From Staphylotrichum longicolle (taxonomy: Eukaryota; Ascomycota; Sordariomycetes; Sordariales; Chaetomiaceae): a stretch of 64,000 nt of DNA. Of this stretch, positions 1-11,327 are shown piece by piece (the stretch's first letter is position 1; the number at the start of each line of letters is the position of its first letter). The notes beneath the pieces are model-generated. The model was not told the origin of the DNA. It saw only the letters and a list, made by a program, of their open reading frames with translations, and did no database searches. Where the stretch lies: positions 14,595,243 through 14,659,242 of the forward strand of contig JAHCVI010000001.1 in the NCBI GenBank assembly GCA_019096155.1, given 5' to 3'. A program made the position numbers and the translations under genes.

Positions 1-612
1 TCAAACGGGATGGGGAAGCTGCATCATCAGGTTCTCGTTAGCCCTCAGGCTGCCGTCAAAACAGGAAGGCAGCAGTTGCTGAGTTGAGATACCTGAGCGA
101 GCACTGCTGTTAGCCCAGGGACAAAGTACCTTGACCGGGTGTGTGCAAGGTCCAACATTGCGCCGTGTGGCCGACGAACAGGCTATTTCCGCCAGGGCCG
201 TTGGTGATTCGTCCGATGCCGTCTCATTTTATGGGTCCGTCGACCAAAATGGGCCGAAGCGGTGTTCCTCGCATTGGATTACGCGTCCCCCCTCCCAAAG
301 CGACAAACATCCCTGCCCCGGCCTTGGCTGCTGCAACCATGCCCCTTCGGCCACGGTGTGCCAAGCGATTTCCGTCAAAACCAGTGTCCCCTGCGGCCGC
401 CGCCCCTTCCCTCCCACAGCTCTTCCCTTTACACCTTTTGCAGATCAACAATCAGCACACAACAACAAACAACACAACCCATCGCAGGTTGACGTAAATT
501 CCTGCACACATCTGACTCGCCGACCACGACGACAACGAGAGACGCAGGGTTCGCGACCGAGTCGACGGATCTTGCGACACTTGGCATTCAGTCACTTCGC
601 AGGCGGAGAGCA
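1..612. other. Upstream region of the bZIP gene
   Basis: No convincing coding region is visible. The overlapping open frames here have no recognisable domain and differ in frame from the downstream gene. Stretches rich in C, T and CA near 396-490 look like a fungal promoter or 5' leader. Confidence 0.4.
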
Positions 613-1953
613 ATGGCGGGATCGCAGGGCGGGTTCGACCATCTGGTCGATTCATTTGTGGATTTCTCGGAATACGACAACAGCCTGACCGGCAACCTCA
701 ACACCAACCTCACATTCCCCTCGCCAGAACTGTCGCCGTCAAGTTCGTCGAACCTGTCGCCGCCGACGGCCCTCAAGACGGAGTCGCCCACCACGCCATC
801 CATGTTCCCGACCAACCAGGTCTTTGCCGGTCCCAGCCATCAGTACGACCTGCACAAGCAGCAGACCGGCCTCGTCCCCGGTGCTCTGGCCACGACGCTG
901 TCCATGAACCCGCCCCGGGTTTTCCAGGACTACCTCGATTTCCAGGAGCAGCAGTTTGCCGGGATGGAGGACACGGGCGATCTCTTCGACTTCAACACAC
1001 CGCTTGCGGGCACGACGCTGGATAGCTCGACGCTGGATATTGGGTTCCAGTCACCGCCGTCGGATTCCGGCCTCTACCTCAACACAACAATCAACCCCAA
1101 CGCCATCGGCGGCCACGAGCCCGACACCCTGTCGCCCATGCCGCCACCGACGCTGGCCACCAACGGCCGCCTCTACCCCGGGATGCATCAGCAGGCAGCG
1201 CTGGCCAGGGCGCAGCAGCAGCAGAGGCAGCAACAGCAGCTGCAAAGACAGCGTGCCCAGCAGGCGCAGCAGGCCAAGCAGGCGCAGCAGGCCAAGCAGG
1301 CGCAGAAGCCCCGGTCGCCCCAGACGAGCGGGTCCATCGCGGAGCAGAGCGTGCAGCACATCCTCAACTCGATGCGCTCCGAGGTGCCCCACTACGAGCC
1401 CATCAAGAGCCTGCCGCCGATGAGCTTCCCCAAGCCCAAGAAGAGCGAGTCCGAGATGGACGAGGACGAGAAGTTCCTCGCCAGCGCCGAGGGCAAGAAG
1501 CTCGATCCCCAGTCGAGGCGCCAGCTCCGGAACAAGGTGTCGGCCCGCGCCTTCCGCGGCAGGAGGAAGGGTAAGTTTCTTTTCCCAATTCCATCTCACC
1601 ACAACCCTCAAAACTAACTCGACTTCGCAGAATACATCCTCTGGCTGGAAGGCCGCCTCACGGACCGGATCAACGACGTGGGCATCCTCAAGGCCCAGAA
1701 CCAGGCGCTGATCGAGGAGAACTCGCGCCTGACGGGCCTCACCAAGATGCTGCTCTCGTCGCCCCAGTTCAAGGACATGCTCGCCGACCTGAGCGCCAAC
1801 CCGGCCAAGCTCTCGCAGCTGCAGTCGGCCGGCACCCCGCGCCCGCAGCCCCAGGTCCAGGCCCCGCTGCAGATGACCGAGGAGGAGCGGTCGCTGCACT
1901 TCCACCAGCAGTTCCAGCAGAGCCAGGGGCAGCAGTCGCTGTATGCTGTGTAG
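613..1953 (+). CDS. bZIP transcription factor
   Basis: Nuclear DNA-binding regulator, predicted 426 residues from two exons, 613-1570 and 1631-1953. The 60-nt GT-AG intron cuts the basic region and leaves a phase-1 junction that restores the frame. The first half is Ser/Pro-rich, followed by a Gln/Ala-rich stretch (QQQQ and QAQQAKQ repeats, about residues 198-235). The basic region reads RNKVSARAFRGRRK and continues across the intron into EYILWLEGRL, followed by a leucine-zipper coiled coil. The pattern N-x-x-S-A-x-x-F-R is the usual bZIP DNA contact signature. The C-terminus is Gln-rich. The ATG at 613 is chosen because no stop precedes the conserved region and the N-terminus looks like an acidic activation segment. 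The target genes cannot be read from the sequence. Confidence 0.9.
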
Positions 1954-3484
1954 CCCTAGCCTGGCTTAGAGTGAAGTAAGCAGACTGCTGCTGGTGGATC
2001 GAGAAAGTCTGGAATTTTCGTAAGGCCGGCGTTGGGTTCTCTTGGGCTTGGGATCGGACGGGCTTGTGCATAGCGATCTTGTATTTTGTCTTCTTGTGAA
2101 TAGTCACCCTTTATCTTTTTTTTATCTTTTCCTTTGTGTAGTCAGGTCATCAGGTAGTCGGAGGGTTTTACTTTCACGCTCCGCTCAGCTCTTGGCTCAG
2201 CTTATTTGCGAATCAAGAAGAAAGAAAGAAGAAGAATGTGTTTGGTATCTAAGGTCACTCAATCACTGGCGTCTGGGTGGGAAGGAGACTGCTTTCTGGT
2301 GATTGCTGGCTATCTGTTGGTACTTAGACTTGGCCCTGCCTGCCACCGAAACGGCGTCTATCTAGTTTAGTTTGTATCAATCTTCTGTTCTTTGGACTAC
2401 TTGTTTGGTGACTTGGTGCCCAGTGAAATTGGTTCTTTGCTTTGCTGTGAGTTCCGTGATTTGTGTCAGGTTTGTCGGCAAAGACAGAACAGTTGTTTTT
2501 GTCTAGTCTGGTTTTTGGTCGCCGGATGTCGATAACGAAACCTGGAATGTTGACGTGTAATGCAGTTGATGGTTTTCGTCCCTCTAGCTTGATGCAGATT
2601 GTAGAGAAATCCACTACTGTGTAAGGGTGCGTATGGCAGGATACATGTAGGTCGCTTTCGGATCCCAAAGTCAAGCTGAGGATATCCCGGCAAACGGGCC
2701 TCCATCTTATCACAACTCCATCACACTTACCCCTTTTCATCCGCAGTCACCATCTGGCCCTCCCAAAGTGCAAAAAAGAGAGTGTGTCCCTGGTGGTGCA
2801 TAGCCAGCCATCCTCCATCTTGCCCATCATTCCGCTTTCCGCCCGGAGGAGCAATACCGCGCTCTACATCTTGGAGGCCCTGGGCAGCTCTGGGCAGGAA
2901 AATACCAACGTGTGAAGTGAGATCAACCCTTATCTATTGTGCTTGAAAATCCACGATGAGACGAAGCTTCCTCGAGGAAGGTCCCCGCCCAATCTCGACT
3001 CGGCCCTGGGTCCTCACACCAGTGGAGACCAAAGATTTTGGGCAGGCTTTATCGAGTCTAGATCCCGCTTGCATTTTGGTTTGTAGGCTGTAGGTTGACC
3101 CGGGAGCTTGGGACTTCGGAACATCGCCCTGGTTGATCCACATTGACAAAGCTCGCGTGGATACACAACGCAAAATTGTATGGGCGCTATTGACATCGAG
3201 TAGGCCAAATGAGGCAAGTCTCCTCAACCGCACCAGCTGTGCCCACCGTTAGATGACTGAGGTAGTCTTGGCTCGCCGCCGGTCGGCAAGCGCTAGCATC
3301 AGTTCTATGAGCATAGAAAATATCTGACGGGGTTCTTGGTCCCCAAATTGTACTCACTTCCTCCCTCCTTCAACCGCCTCATGTCGTCAGCCCCTCAATT
3401 CTAAGGTTGGCAACACAACCAGTCGCTTGTGTGTTGCCCCCATCCATTCCTTATTCATCCACGGTCGTTACCATCTTTTAAAAA
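1954..3484. other. Intergenic region after the bZIP gene
   Basis: About 1.5 kb without a supportable gene. The first several hundred bases are T-rich and probably include a 3' UTR. The final part, 3340-3484, is C/T-rich and ends in a short A-run before the next ATG, as expected of a fungal promoter and leader. Confidence 0.4.
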
Positions 3485-6400
3485 ATGTGGCGACCATCTA
3501 GCCCCTCGCGGGCCAAGGCTGCCCTCCTTCTCTCTCTCGCTTCAGCCTCTCTTGGCTTTGCCGCTCCTTTAGACTGCACCAACGGCGAGAGCAACAAAGC
3601 CATCTACGAGACGGCGACGGGTTCTTACGACATCATCTGCGGGGTCGACTATGCCGGCGGTGATGTTGCCGCTCAGGGTGGCGTCGCCAGCTTCGAGGAG
3701 TGCATTGAGCTGTGTGATGCCACACCAGCTTGTATCGATGTGTCGTATGCTCCTGGCGGGGCTTGCTACATGAAGAGCACCCTTGGAACTCCGAATCCCA
3801 ACGGAGGCATCTGGACGGCTCGGAGCCGGAGCCCTCGCACCAGCGATGCCGTCAGCTGCGAAGACAACAAGTCCAACGGTACTGTCTACGAGACTCCCGA
3901 CGGCAGCTATTTCCGCGTCCTCTGCGGCCTTGACTATGCCGGGGCCGATCTGGCTGTGACCTCGGAGCCTACCTTCTCATCCTGCGTAAGAAGTCGCCCG
4001 TCGCTTAACTCCCTTGATATCAGCTGTCTAAGAATCTGTGGATAGATGAACGCGTGTGGCGCTTTGGATGGCTGCGTCGATGTCTCTTACGTTTCTCCAT
4101 CTTGCTACCTGAAGGGCGCTATCACGACCGCAGTCAGGCGCAGCTTCGTCTGGACCGGCTTGAAGGTGCCCAAGCCAATCTCTTCCACTGCCACCAGTGC
4201 CGAAGGAACCGCCACCGGCACGTCGTCTGCCCCCGCCGCCACCTCGACTGAGCCATCGTCCACCACCTACACAAGCCCGGCCGGCGCCGTCTACGAGGTC
4301 ATTTACGACCAGGAGTACTATGGCGGAGACTTGTCAGCCATGGGAGCTGCTACCTTCAAGGACTGCATCGCCATGTGCGACTGGACAACTGGCTGCGTCG
4401 ACGTGTCGTGGGTGAACGGCATGTGCTACATGAAGAAGGAGCTGAATGAGCTGGTCATCGCCGACGGCGTCGCGACGGCAAAGAAGCTCACTGGCCCAAG
4501 CGTGGAGGCCAAGGCGCCGCTCACCTGTGAACAGAGCATTTCCGATGGCACGACCTTCAAGACCGAGCGGGGTAACTTCTACGAGATCCTCTGTGGTTAC
4601 GACTTCCCCGGCGGTGATATTCAAGCCGTCTCGGTCAGTTCCTTCGAGGAGTGCTTGGATGCCTGCGACCGGAACCTCGAGTGCGCCGACGTCGCCTACG
4701 TCGCCCCGGCATGCTATCTGAAGCGCGACGTGAACCCTGCCACCCCAGCGGCGGCCGGCGTCTGGGGTGCCAAGTCCGTCCCCGAGCCCACCTCTGAACC
4801 CGTTCCAGGGCCTACCTCGGAGCCCACCGTCGAGCCCACCTCCGAGTACGTTCCGGAGCCCACCTCGGAGTCTACCCTGGAGTCCACCTCGGAGTCTACC
4901 CTCGAGCCCACCCCTGAGCCTACCCTCGAGCCCACCCTCGCGTCTACCTCGTCTACCCTCGAGCCCACCCTCGCGCCTACTTCCGACTCTACCCTCGAGT
5001 CCACCTCCGAGTCCACCTTTGCGCCTACCTCAGAGTCTACCCTCCAGACCACCTCCGTGTCCGTTCCGGAGCCCACTTCAGAGTCCACCCTGGAAGCCAC
5101 CCTCGTTCCTACTTCCAAGTCTACCCTCGAGTCCACCCTCGAGCCCACCCTCGTTCCTACTTCCGAGTCTATCCTCGAGTTCACCTCCGAGTCCACCCTC
5201 GCACCTACCTCCGAGCCTACCTCTGAGTCTACTCTCGAGTCTACCCTCGCGCCCACCTCAGGGCCAACCCTCGAGTCCACCTCCGAACCTGTGCCCGAGT
5301 CCACCTCCGAGCCTGTGCACGAGTCCACCTCCGAGCCTGTCCCCGAGTCCACCTCCGAGCCCACCGTTGAGTCCACCTCCGAGCCCACCGTTGAGTCCAC
5401 CTTGGAGTCTACCCTCACGTCCACCTCAGAGTCTGTCCCGGAGCCTGCTTCAGAGCCCGCCCTCGAACCCACACCCGAGCCCGGTTGCGCTGCTCTGAGT
5501 ACGACCCTATACCCCGTGGGCAACACGGATATCGACAGGTCGTCTTTGGATGCTCTCCTCCCCTCACTCGAGGCAACGCTCAACTATGCCGAGAAGCGAC
5601 CTGGCACCAAGGCCGCATCTCTCGTCCTCAGAATGGCCTACCCTCAAATCACGCTCGAAAACACCGATCTCCTATCGGTGACGTGCTCGGAGGGGTCCGT
5701 GACGGTCGAGGCCAGCACTCTTGCGATCCAGCAGTATGTCATGAGCAAGTGGCCCTCGGCGGGCCTCGTGCTGTTTACGAACTCGGCGGGGTGCAACAAC
5801 GAGACATCGCGCGGCATCTACCTCACAACGGCCGCCTACGCAACCCAGGGCAGCCAGGCCATTACCTTCAGCGTCAAGGCGGAGACGTATGCGACCGTCG
5901 CGCGTGAGGTTGCCATCCAGTACGGAACGGTCGATTACCCTAGCGCCGAGGCAGCGGCTCCAACCGCTACGCAGTACTCCTCGACCTGCTCCGAGACCGG
6001 CACCGTGACAGCACCTGCCTCGGGTACCGCGAGCGCGACTGGACAGACTTCGCTCAGCCCGGAAACCCAGGCGTTTTACGAGGCGCTCAAGAGCGCCATC
6101 AAGTACGACGAGGATGGCAACATCATCATGCACCCCAAGAACCTGCAGGATGTCGAGCTGGTCCCCAATGCCTTCGATCTCGACGACACAAGCAACCAAG
6201 CGGCCCTGGAGGACATGTTCAGCCAGTGGGGTGTGGAAGCGCCAGCAAAGCTGAGTGCTGAGGGTGCGAGCGGCGCCCAAGGCGATTGCGAGACGCCGAC
6301 CAAGACCACTCCTGTATCGGCGAGACAGGCAGCCCCGAGAGCTCGCCGCAGCAGTGGTTCCCTCCTCGGCAGGATCGTCTCGGCCGTCAGCCCCAAGCTC

Positions 6401-7128
6401 GCCAAGCGGTTCAGCATCTCAAGGAAGGATGTCCAGGAGTTTGGCTGCAGCGACTTTGTTACCGGTCTTGTCGGCGAGGCCAATGAGGGCATCGGCGCTG
6501 CGCTCGAAGGCGGGTGTGTCGGCGCGGAGGCGGCGCAGAACGGCGAGAATTTCGGATGCGTGCTCATGGGTGGGTGCTTCTACACGTCTACCGTCATCAC
6601 CTACTACACTCCTCCACCGGCGACCGTGTACAACTTTGACTACTCTTGGAGGCTCAAGCTCCCGTCGCTCGTCCAGAGGACGGTCGTGGGGATGGGCCCC
6701 GGCAAACTGCTCTCATGCGAAAACTGCGGCTTCTCCATGTCCAACATCCAGTTCTCGGGCCAGATCGTCATCAACATGACGGCCACCTCCAGGGCTTCTT
6801 CGGCGCCGGCTTCGAGGTCATGGGCGGCCGCCCGGGGGCGCAGACCTGGATGATGATCAACGGCTCCCCCGCCGCCGTGTGCGTCAAGCGGCCCGCGACC
6901 AAGGCGCTCGACTGCGCCCTGCCGGGCGATCCCAACCCCATCATGATCATGCCCGCGAGCTACGCCACGGGCAACATCATCAACTGGAACCGGCCGATGG
7001 GCGGCCAGCAGGCGCGCTTGGACAGCCGCGTGTACGCCCCGATCTGGGGGACGACGCGGGTGGGTGCCAGCGTGCTCTCGCTGACGTACGAGGAGGTGCC
7101 GTGCCCTTGTGTCTGGGGATCCCGATGA
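3485..7128 (+). CDS. Secreted PAN/apple-repeat protein (frameshifted)
   Basis: Predicted secreted or wall-associated protein. Exon 1 is 3485-3985, the intron 3986-4045, exon 2 from 4046. The N-terminus is a signal peptide (hydrophobic run LLLSLASASLGFAAP). Four PAN/apple-like repeats follow, each with CGxDYxGxD, a pair like FEEC..C, and CxDVSYxxxxCYxK. Residues about 410-650 are a low-complexity Ser/Thr/Glu/Pro linker. A globular domain follows (CSEGSVTVEAS, LVLFTNSAGC) that resembles DUF7029-type fungal secreted proteins; I hold that loosely. Near 6780 the frame breaks after INMT. The continuation GFFGAGFEVMGG is in another frame, as if one G were missing from a GGG run. The frame then stays open to 7128. 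This is either a sequencing error or a recent pseudogene. No enzymatic motif is recognised. Confidence 0.75.
4770..5490 (+). repeat. Coding minisatellite, Ser/Thr/Glu/Pro repeats
   Basis: Imperfect tandem units built on codons for (P/S)TSE(S/P)T and STLE, for example repeated gagtctaccctcgag-like and cccacctccgag-like blocks. The stretch codes for a probably O-glycosylated stalk in the PAN-repeat protein. Unit number is likely to vary among strains. The same repeats keep the opposite strand open for 289 codons, which is a by-product and not a gene. Confidence 0.85.
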
Positions 7129-7931
7129 AAGGTGAGGGGCGCATCTTTGGATCCGTGAGCAGACCGGGGCCTGATTTTTGCGTTGGACACCCACAGCAAG
7201 TGCTCCAGAACGTCGATGACAAGGAAGTCCTGCCGGAAATAGCATGGGGCGGCTCTGGGACTGTCGGATGGGGTTGAGGTTTTCTTTTTTGGTCAATGGA
7301 TAGGTCGAACCCCAACAGGGTACCTACCTAGGTTCAATAGCTCTTGTCATCAACCACTGCACGGAGTCTAACTGAATGATACATGCAAGGGGACCTCAGC
7401 CGCAAGTTGCTCGATCAAATAACAGTTGTTTGCAGCTGCTGTTCAGGTTGTCGCCTGGGCCCGTGCCAATCAGGCACATGCCGATCGGGCGTTGTGAACT
7501 GCTCAGAACCTTTCGGAACAACTCTTGCCTCTGCTGTCTCCTAAGGTGTCTATGAATCAAACGGGTCCAGTCTTTCGCCCGAATCTGCCGGCAAGGATGT
7601 GTTGCATCAAAGGTATTTGAGCTGGGGGAAGACTTTCGGATCCTCTCAGCTCGGCGAGCCGACGGCTGCCGAGCCGTTCCGCCATGTGGGCATGCGACCA
7701 AAATCGTCCAGAGGACTTGCAGCCAATCGGAAATCCCGACGGTTCCATGGATGCTCTGACGTCTGATGATCCTGGCTGTCCAGTTTCGTGGTGCGTCAGT
7801 GTGTTCGTGGCCCTAGAGAGGAGTTCTTAAGCCACTCGAACCGGCACAGCGGCGCTCGGGCACTGCTCTTGTGGAAAAGAAATCCTTAGGAAGCCCTGGT
7901 GGTGGAAACCGATCGCATCCTTCAACGAAAA
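7129..7931. other. Intergenic region between the PAN-repeat and CDF genes
   Basis: No gene is supported. The direct duplication of 'cctac/cctagg' near 7320 is too short to call. The region separates two genes read in the same direction. Confidence 0.35.
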
Positions 7932-9568
7932 ATGGCAGGCTTTGTCTTGACAAGGAAGCAACGTCTGATTGCAACCATCGCAATATCCTTTTCCTTTTTC
8001 ATCGTCGAGCTGGTTGGTATGATGCATGAGGAGAGACTTCTCGTACTATGGTGTAATGGGTCTGACCATCAGCAGTCGGCTTCATCACAAACTCGCTTGC
8101 TTTAGTCGCCGATGCCTTCCACTACGTGAGTATCCCTGCCTCTCCATGTCTGGCTGTCACTTCAGAGCGCCACTGCATTTGGAGGAGAGTTATGAGGCAG
8201 CGGACAAACAGATTTGTGCTGATCTTGCGATGCAGTTGAGTGACCTGATCGGTTTCGTCGTCGCCCTGGTTGCTCTTTTGGTAACCTAGAATCTTTCCTC
8301 GTCTAACTAGCGGTTTGCTGGGCTGACAAGAATCGCCCGAACAGATCCAAGAGCGCGAGAAGCCGGCGCCCAAGGAGTTCACGTTTGGCTATCAGCGAGC
8401 CACTCTTCTAGGTGCTTTCTTTAATGGCGTTTTCCTGCTGGCTCTCAGTGTCAGCATCTTGGTCCAGGCGATCGAACGATTCGTTAACCTCGACCGTAAG
8501 CCACGGCCACTCATGAGCTACTCGTGAAGGATGCACTAACGTACCGTGTCTGGGTAGCGGTCGAGAACCCAAAACTAGTGTTGATCGTTGGCGGCATTGG
8601 CCTGGGACTGAACATCCTGGTTTTGTCCTTCTTACACGGTAAGTGCTGTTCATAACACAAAACAGGCTTTCAGATTGATTCCGCTAACATCGGTTGTAGA
8701 TCATGATCATGACCATGGGCATAGCCACGGGAATGGGCACGGGCACACCCACGATCATGGCCACGGCGGCCACAACCATGACCACCCATCCGAGGAGGAG
8801 GGCAGAGGCCATTCCGACGGCACTCAATCTTCCCTTAACCACACCCAGCACAACCACAGCAAGGCTACGACCAAGAAACCCGACCGAGACCTGGGCATGC
8901 TGGGGGTGCTCATTCACGTCATTGGCGATGCCATCAACAACATTGGCGTCATGATCGCGGCGGTCGTCATCTGGAAGACGGAGGGCCACGGACGGTATTA
9001 TGTTGACCCTGCAGTCAGCGTCTTCATCGGCATCATGATTCTGGTTTCTGCTCTCCCGCTCACCAAGAAGAGCGGCGCTATTTTGCTCCAAGTTGCACCC
9101 CAGGGCATTGGATTAGACCACGTCAAAGAAGACATGGAATCGGTAAGCCTGAGCTTCGCCTTGCTCATCGAAGTACTTACGGTACCTTATTACTGACCAA
9201 GCAAGCAGATTCCCGGCATCGTCTCCGTACATGAACTACACATTTGGAGACTTGACCAGCAGAAATCGATCGCTTCGGCCCATATTGTCCTGGAAAACTC
9301 GACGATGGAAAGTTTTGCGCAGAGGGCCAGGGACGTGATGGAGTGCTTGCACGCCTACGGAATCCATTCGGTCACTTTGCAGCCCGAGCTGCACGGCGGG
9401 TCGATTGAGGCCTCTGTCGACAGCGCTGTTGCCACAGCATTCAGTTCTAGCACAAGCGAGGGTGTTGAGTTGACGAGGAGAAACGCGGGTGGCGGTTCTG
9501 GCGGGAGATGCCAAATTTCATGTGCGAGTGTTAGCACCTCGTGCGACACTTTGAAGTGTTGCCCCTGA
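7932..9568 (+). CDS. CDF zinc transporter (Zrc1/Cot1-like)
   Basis: Cation diffusion facilitator that moves Zn2+ (possibly Co2+) out of the cytosol, in yeast into the vacuole. Seven exons fit: 7932-8016, 8076-8125, 8236-8280, 8345-8495, 8558-8638, 8700-9142 and 9209-9568, giving 404 residues with every junction in frame. Family motifs are clear: NSLALVADAFHY in helix II, FGYQRATLLGAFFN, a His-rich loop (HDHDHDHGHSHGNGHGH), HVIGDAINNIGV with the second His-Asp zinc site, and the cytosolic domain VHELHIWRLDQ. The H-x3-D pairs of the transport site (ADAFH and HVIGD) are present. The C-terminus ends with several cysteines, CxxxCxxxxxxCxxxxCC, which could bind metal. The next gene downstream is unrelated, though copper transport genes lie within 2 kb. 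Confidence 0.93.
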
Positions 9569-10090
9569 CTAACCACTCATCGAGTTTATGAGCTGGGCAC
9601 ATGAAGAGAAACTCAGAAAACTGACAGGCGCCATTACCGAGGGATGGAAATACGACTTCGTCCATACCTGGCTTGCCTGGGTACCTAGGTACCTTAGTTC
9701 AAGAAAGAGAGTGGTGAGAGAGTGAGAATAGCTAAATTGGGGAGGCAATTTTCGAATCCTTCAGTCTCATGTCTAGCCCAGGTTCCTATTGTTCCTGAAC
9801 CACTCAGTCCCCCTGTGGCGGATCACGCGGCCGTCGTCTTGTCATGGATTCTGACCGACCCTGTTTGGATGAGGTAACAAAGGTCGCCGGGCTCCACTCG
9901 ACCGCACAATTCACTCACTGCAGTTGGCCGCACAATTCACTCATGCAGCGCCCGCGACGAATGACCATGCACCGCCAGAGGTGCTTGTTGACCAGCGTTG
10001 TTGATAGTTGATAGACTTACTATTTTAGGACTGGAATCAGAACCCATTTGTTTTGGAAAACAGAGAAGCTCTGAGTATCACAACAACAAA
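9569..10090. other. Intergenic region
   Basis: No coding potential is supported. A short imperfect duplication, cgcacaattcactca, occurs twice near 9902 and 9930. Confidence 0.4.
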
Positions 10091-10901
10091 ATGCACCGGC
10101 TAGCTCCTCTTGCTTTCAGGCCACGGCAGGGCTGCCTGCGGCCTGCGTCCCTCATTCTCTCCTGCCAAACCGCACCAGTCACCGCACACAGAGCCGGCCG
10201 CCTCCGCCAGAGCCATGTCATCACACAGATCACAAGCTCAGCTTCCCTCCACCAGCAGCCGTCAAAATGCACCAAGAACCAGCCGGCGCAGCCGACGGCA
10301 ACAGCCCCGTGCCACGCCCCGCGCCGCCCAGCAACCCCGTCCGCACTGAACCGCGCGTTCTGGGCATCCGAGCAGACCTGGAGGCGGGCCGGCGTCAACA
10401 CCTTCCGCTGCCTCATCGGCTGCACGCTCGGGGACTTTTCGGCCATGTGGGCGATGCAGGCGTTTTGCCCCGAGCTGGGCGTCGCGACCATCATGAGCAT
10501 TTCCAGCAAGTTCTACCCCCCTTTCGTTTCTGTCTCGGGCCCAGGCGCCACCGAGGAAGACCTCCCATCGCCGTGCATTGCTAACGTGTGTGCTGCTTAC
10601 CATTACAGTGGCCAGCGGTCTGACGTCCTCCATGTTGCTCGAGACGGTGCTGCTCTGGTATGGGCGGGACGGGCTGGGATGGATGGCGGCGGCCAAGACG
10701 GCATTTGGCATGAGCATCATCTCCATGCTCGCGATGGAGGCGGTCCAGAACCTGGTCGACTTTCATCTCACGGGAGGGGCCGTGCAGCTGGACTCGCCCC
10801 AATTCTGGCTGGCCGCCGTTGTGTCGATGGGAGCTGGATTTCTTGCGCCGCTGCCGTATAATTATCATAGGCTTCGAAAATACGGGAAGGCTTGCCATTG
10901 A
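10091..10901 (+). CDS. DUF4396 membrane protein
   Basis: Predicted 235-residue protein of unknown function. Exons are 10091-10505 and 10609-10901. The conserved core NTFRCLIGCTLGDFSAMW, then MSIS joined to MASGLTSSML, and TAFGMSIISMLAME matches the DUF4396 family, which has several membrane helices. The N-terminal 90 residues are Arg/Ser/Pro-rich without acidic residues, which would suit a mitochondrial or other targeting peptide, or the true start could lie further in. The intron uses a GC donor (GCAAGT) and an AG acceptor. Only this GC-AG choice joins MSIS and ASGL through a Met codon in the frame the family shows. A CTAAC-type branch site lies near 10580. Confidence 0.82.
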
Positions 10902-11327
10902 GGGATGGGAAGAACAAGGAGGAGGATGAGAGCGGAGTTTCTCATCTCAGCTGACTGGTAATGGCCTTTTTGGATACTTGACTGTTGAAACATAGAGGGA
11001 CTGGTGGACTGTGACAAAGCAGGCTGCACGAAATTGAAAAGTCGACAACTTGTAAGATTTAGCTTGTGGCTCGTAATTATCTATGGCTATGAATACTGCC
11101 AGAACATACTGCGCAAGCTATCTGCTTATGACATATGGTGAAACCTTCAAGAGATTTGGGTTGCAAAGTACTAGAACAACACGAAGGGAAGGGGAAGAGA
11201 GAAAAAGAGAAACACAGAGATGAGAGTTTTAAATACACAGTAATTAGTTACCAGGGGAAAACCACACGGTTTGACAGAGCAGCACTTGAGTCCAAGACAG
11301 CGACATCTGCACGGCCTGGCCTCCACC
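10902..11327. other. Intergenic region between convergent genes
   Basis: The region lies between the 3' ends of the DUF4396 gene (plus) and the Cu-ATPase (minus), so it should hold both terminators. It is A/G-rich near 11180-11230. No gene is seen. Confidence 0.4.

Noticed and set aside
4714..5583. 289-codon open frame on the minus strand
   Set aside because: It is the complement of the Ser/Thr/Glu/Pro repeat array in the PAN gene; codon use is repeat-driven and no start context, domain or signal peptide is present.
6755..6800. Programmed ribosomal frameshift in the PAN gene
   Set aside because: No slippery heptamer or stimulatory structure is visible. A single missing G in a GGG run explains the shift, as at other sites in the window.
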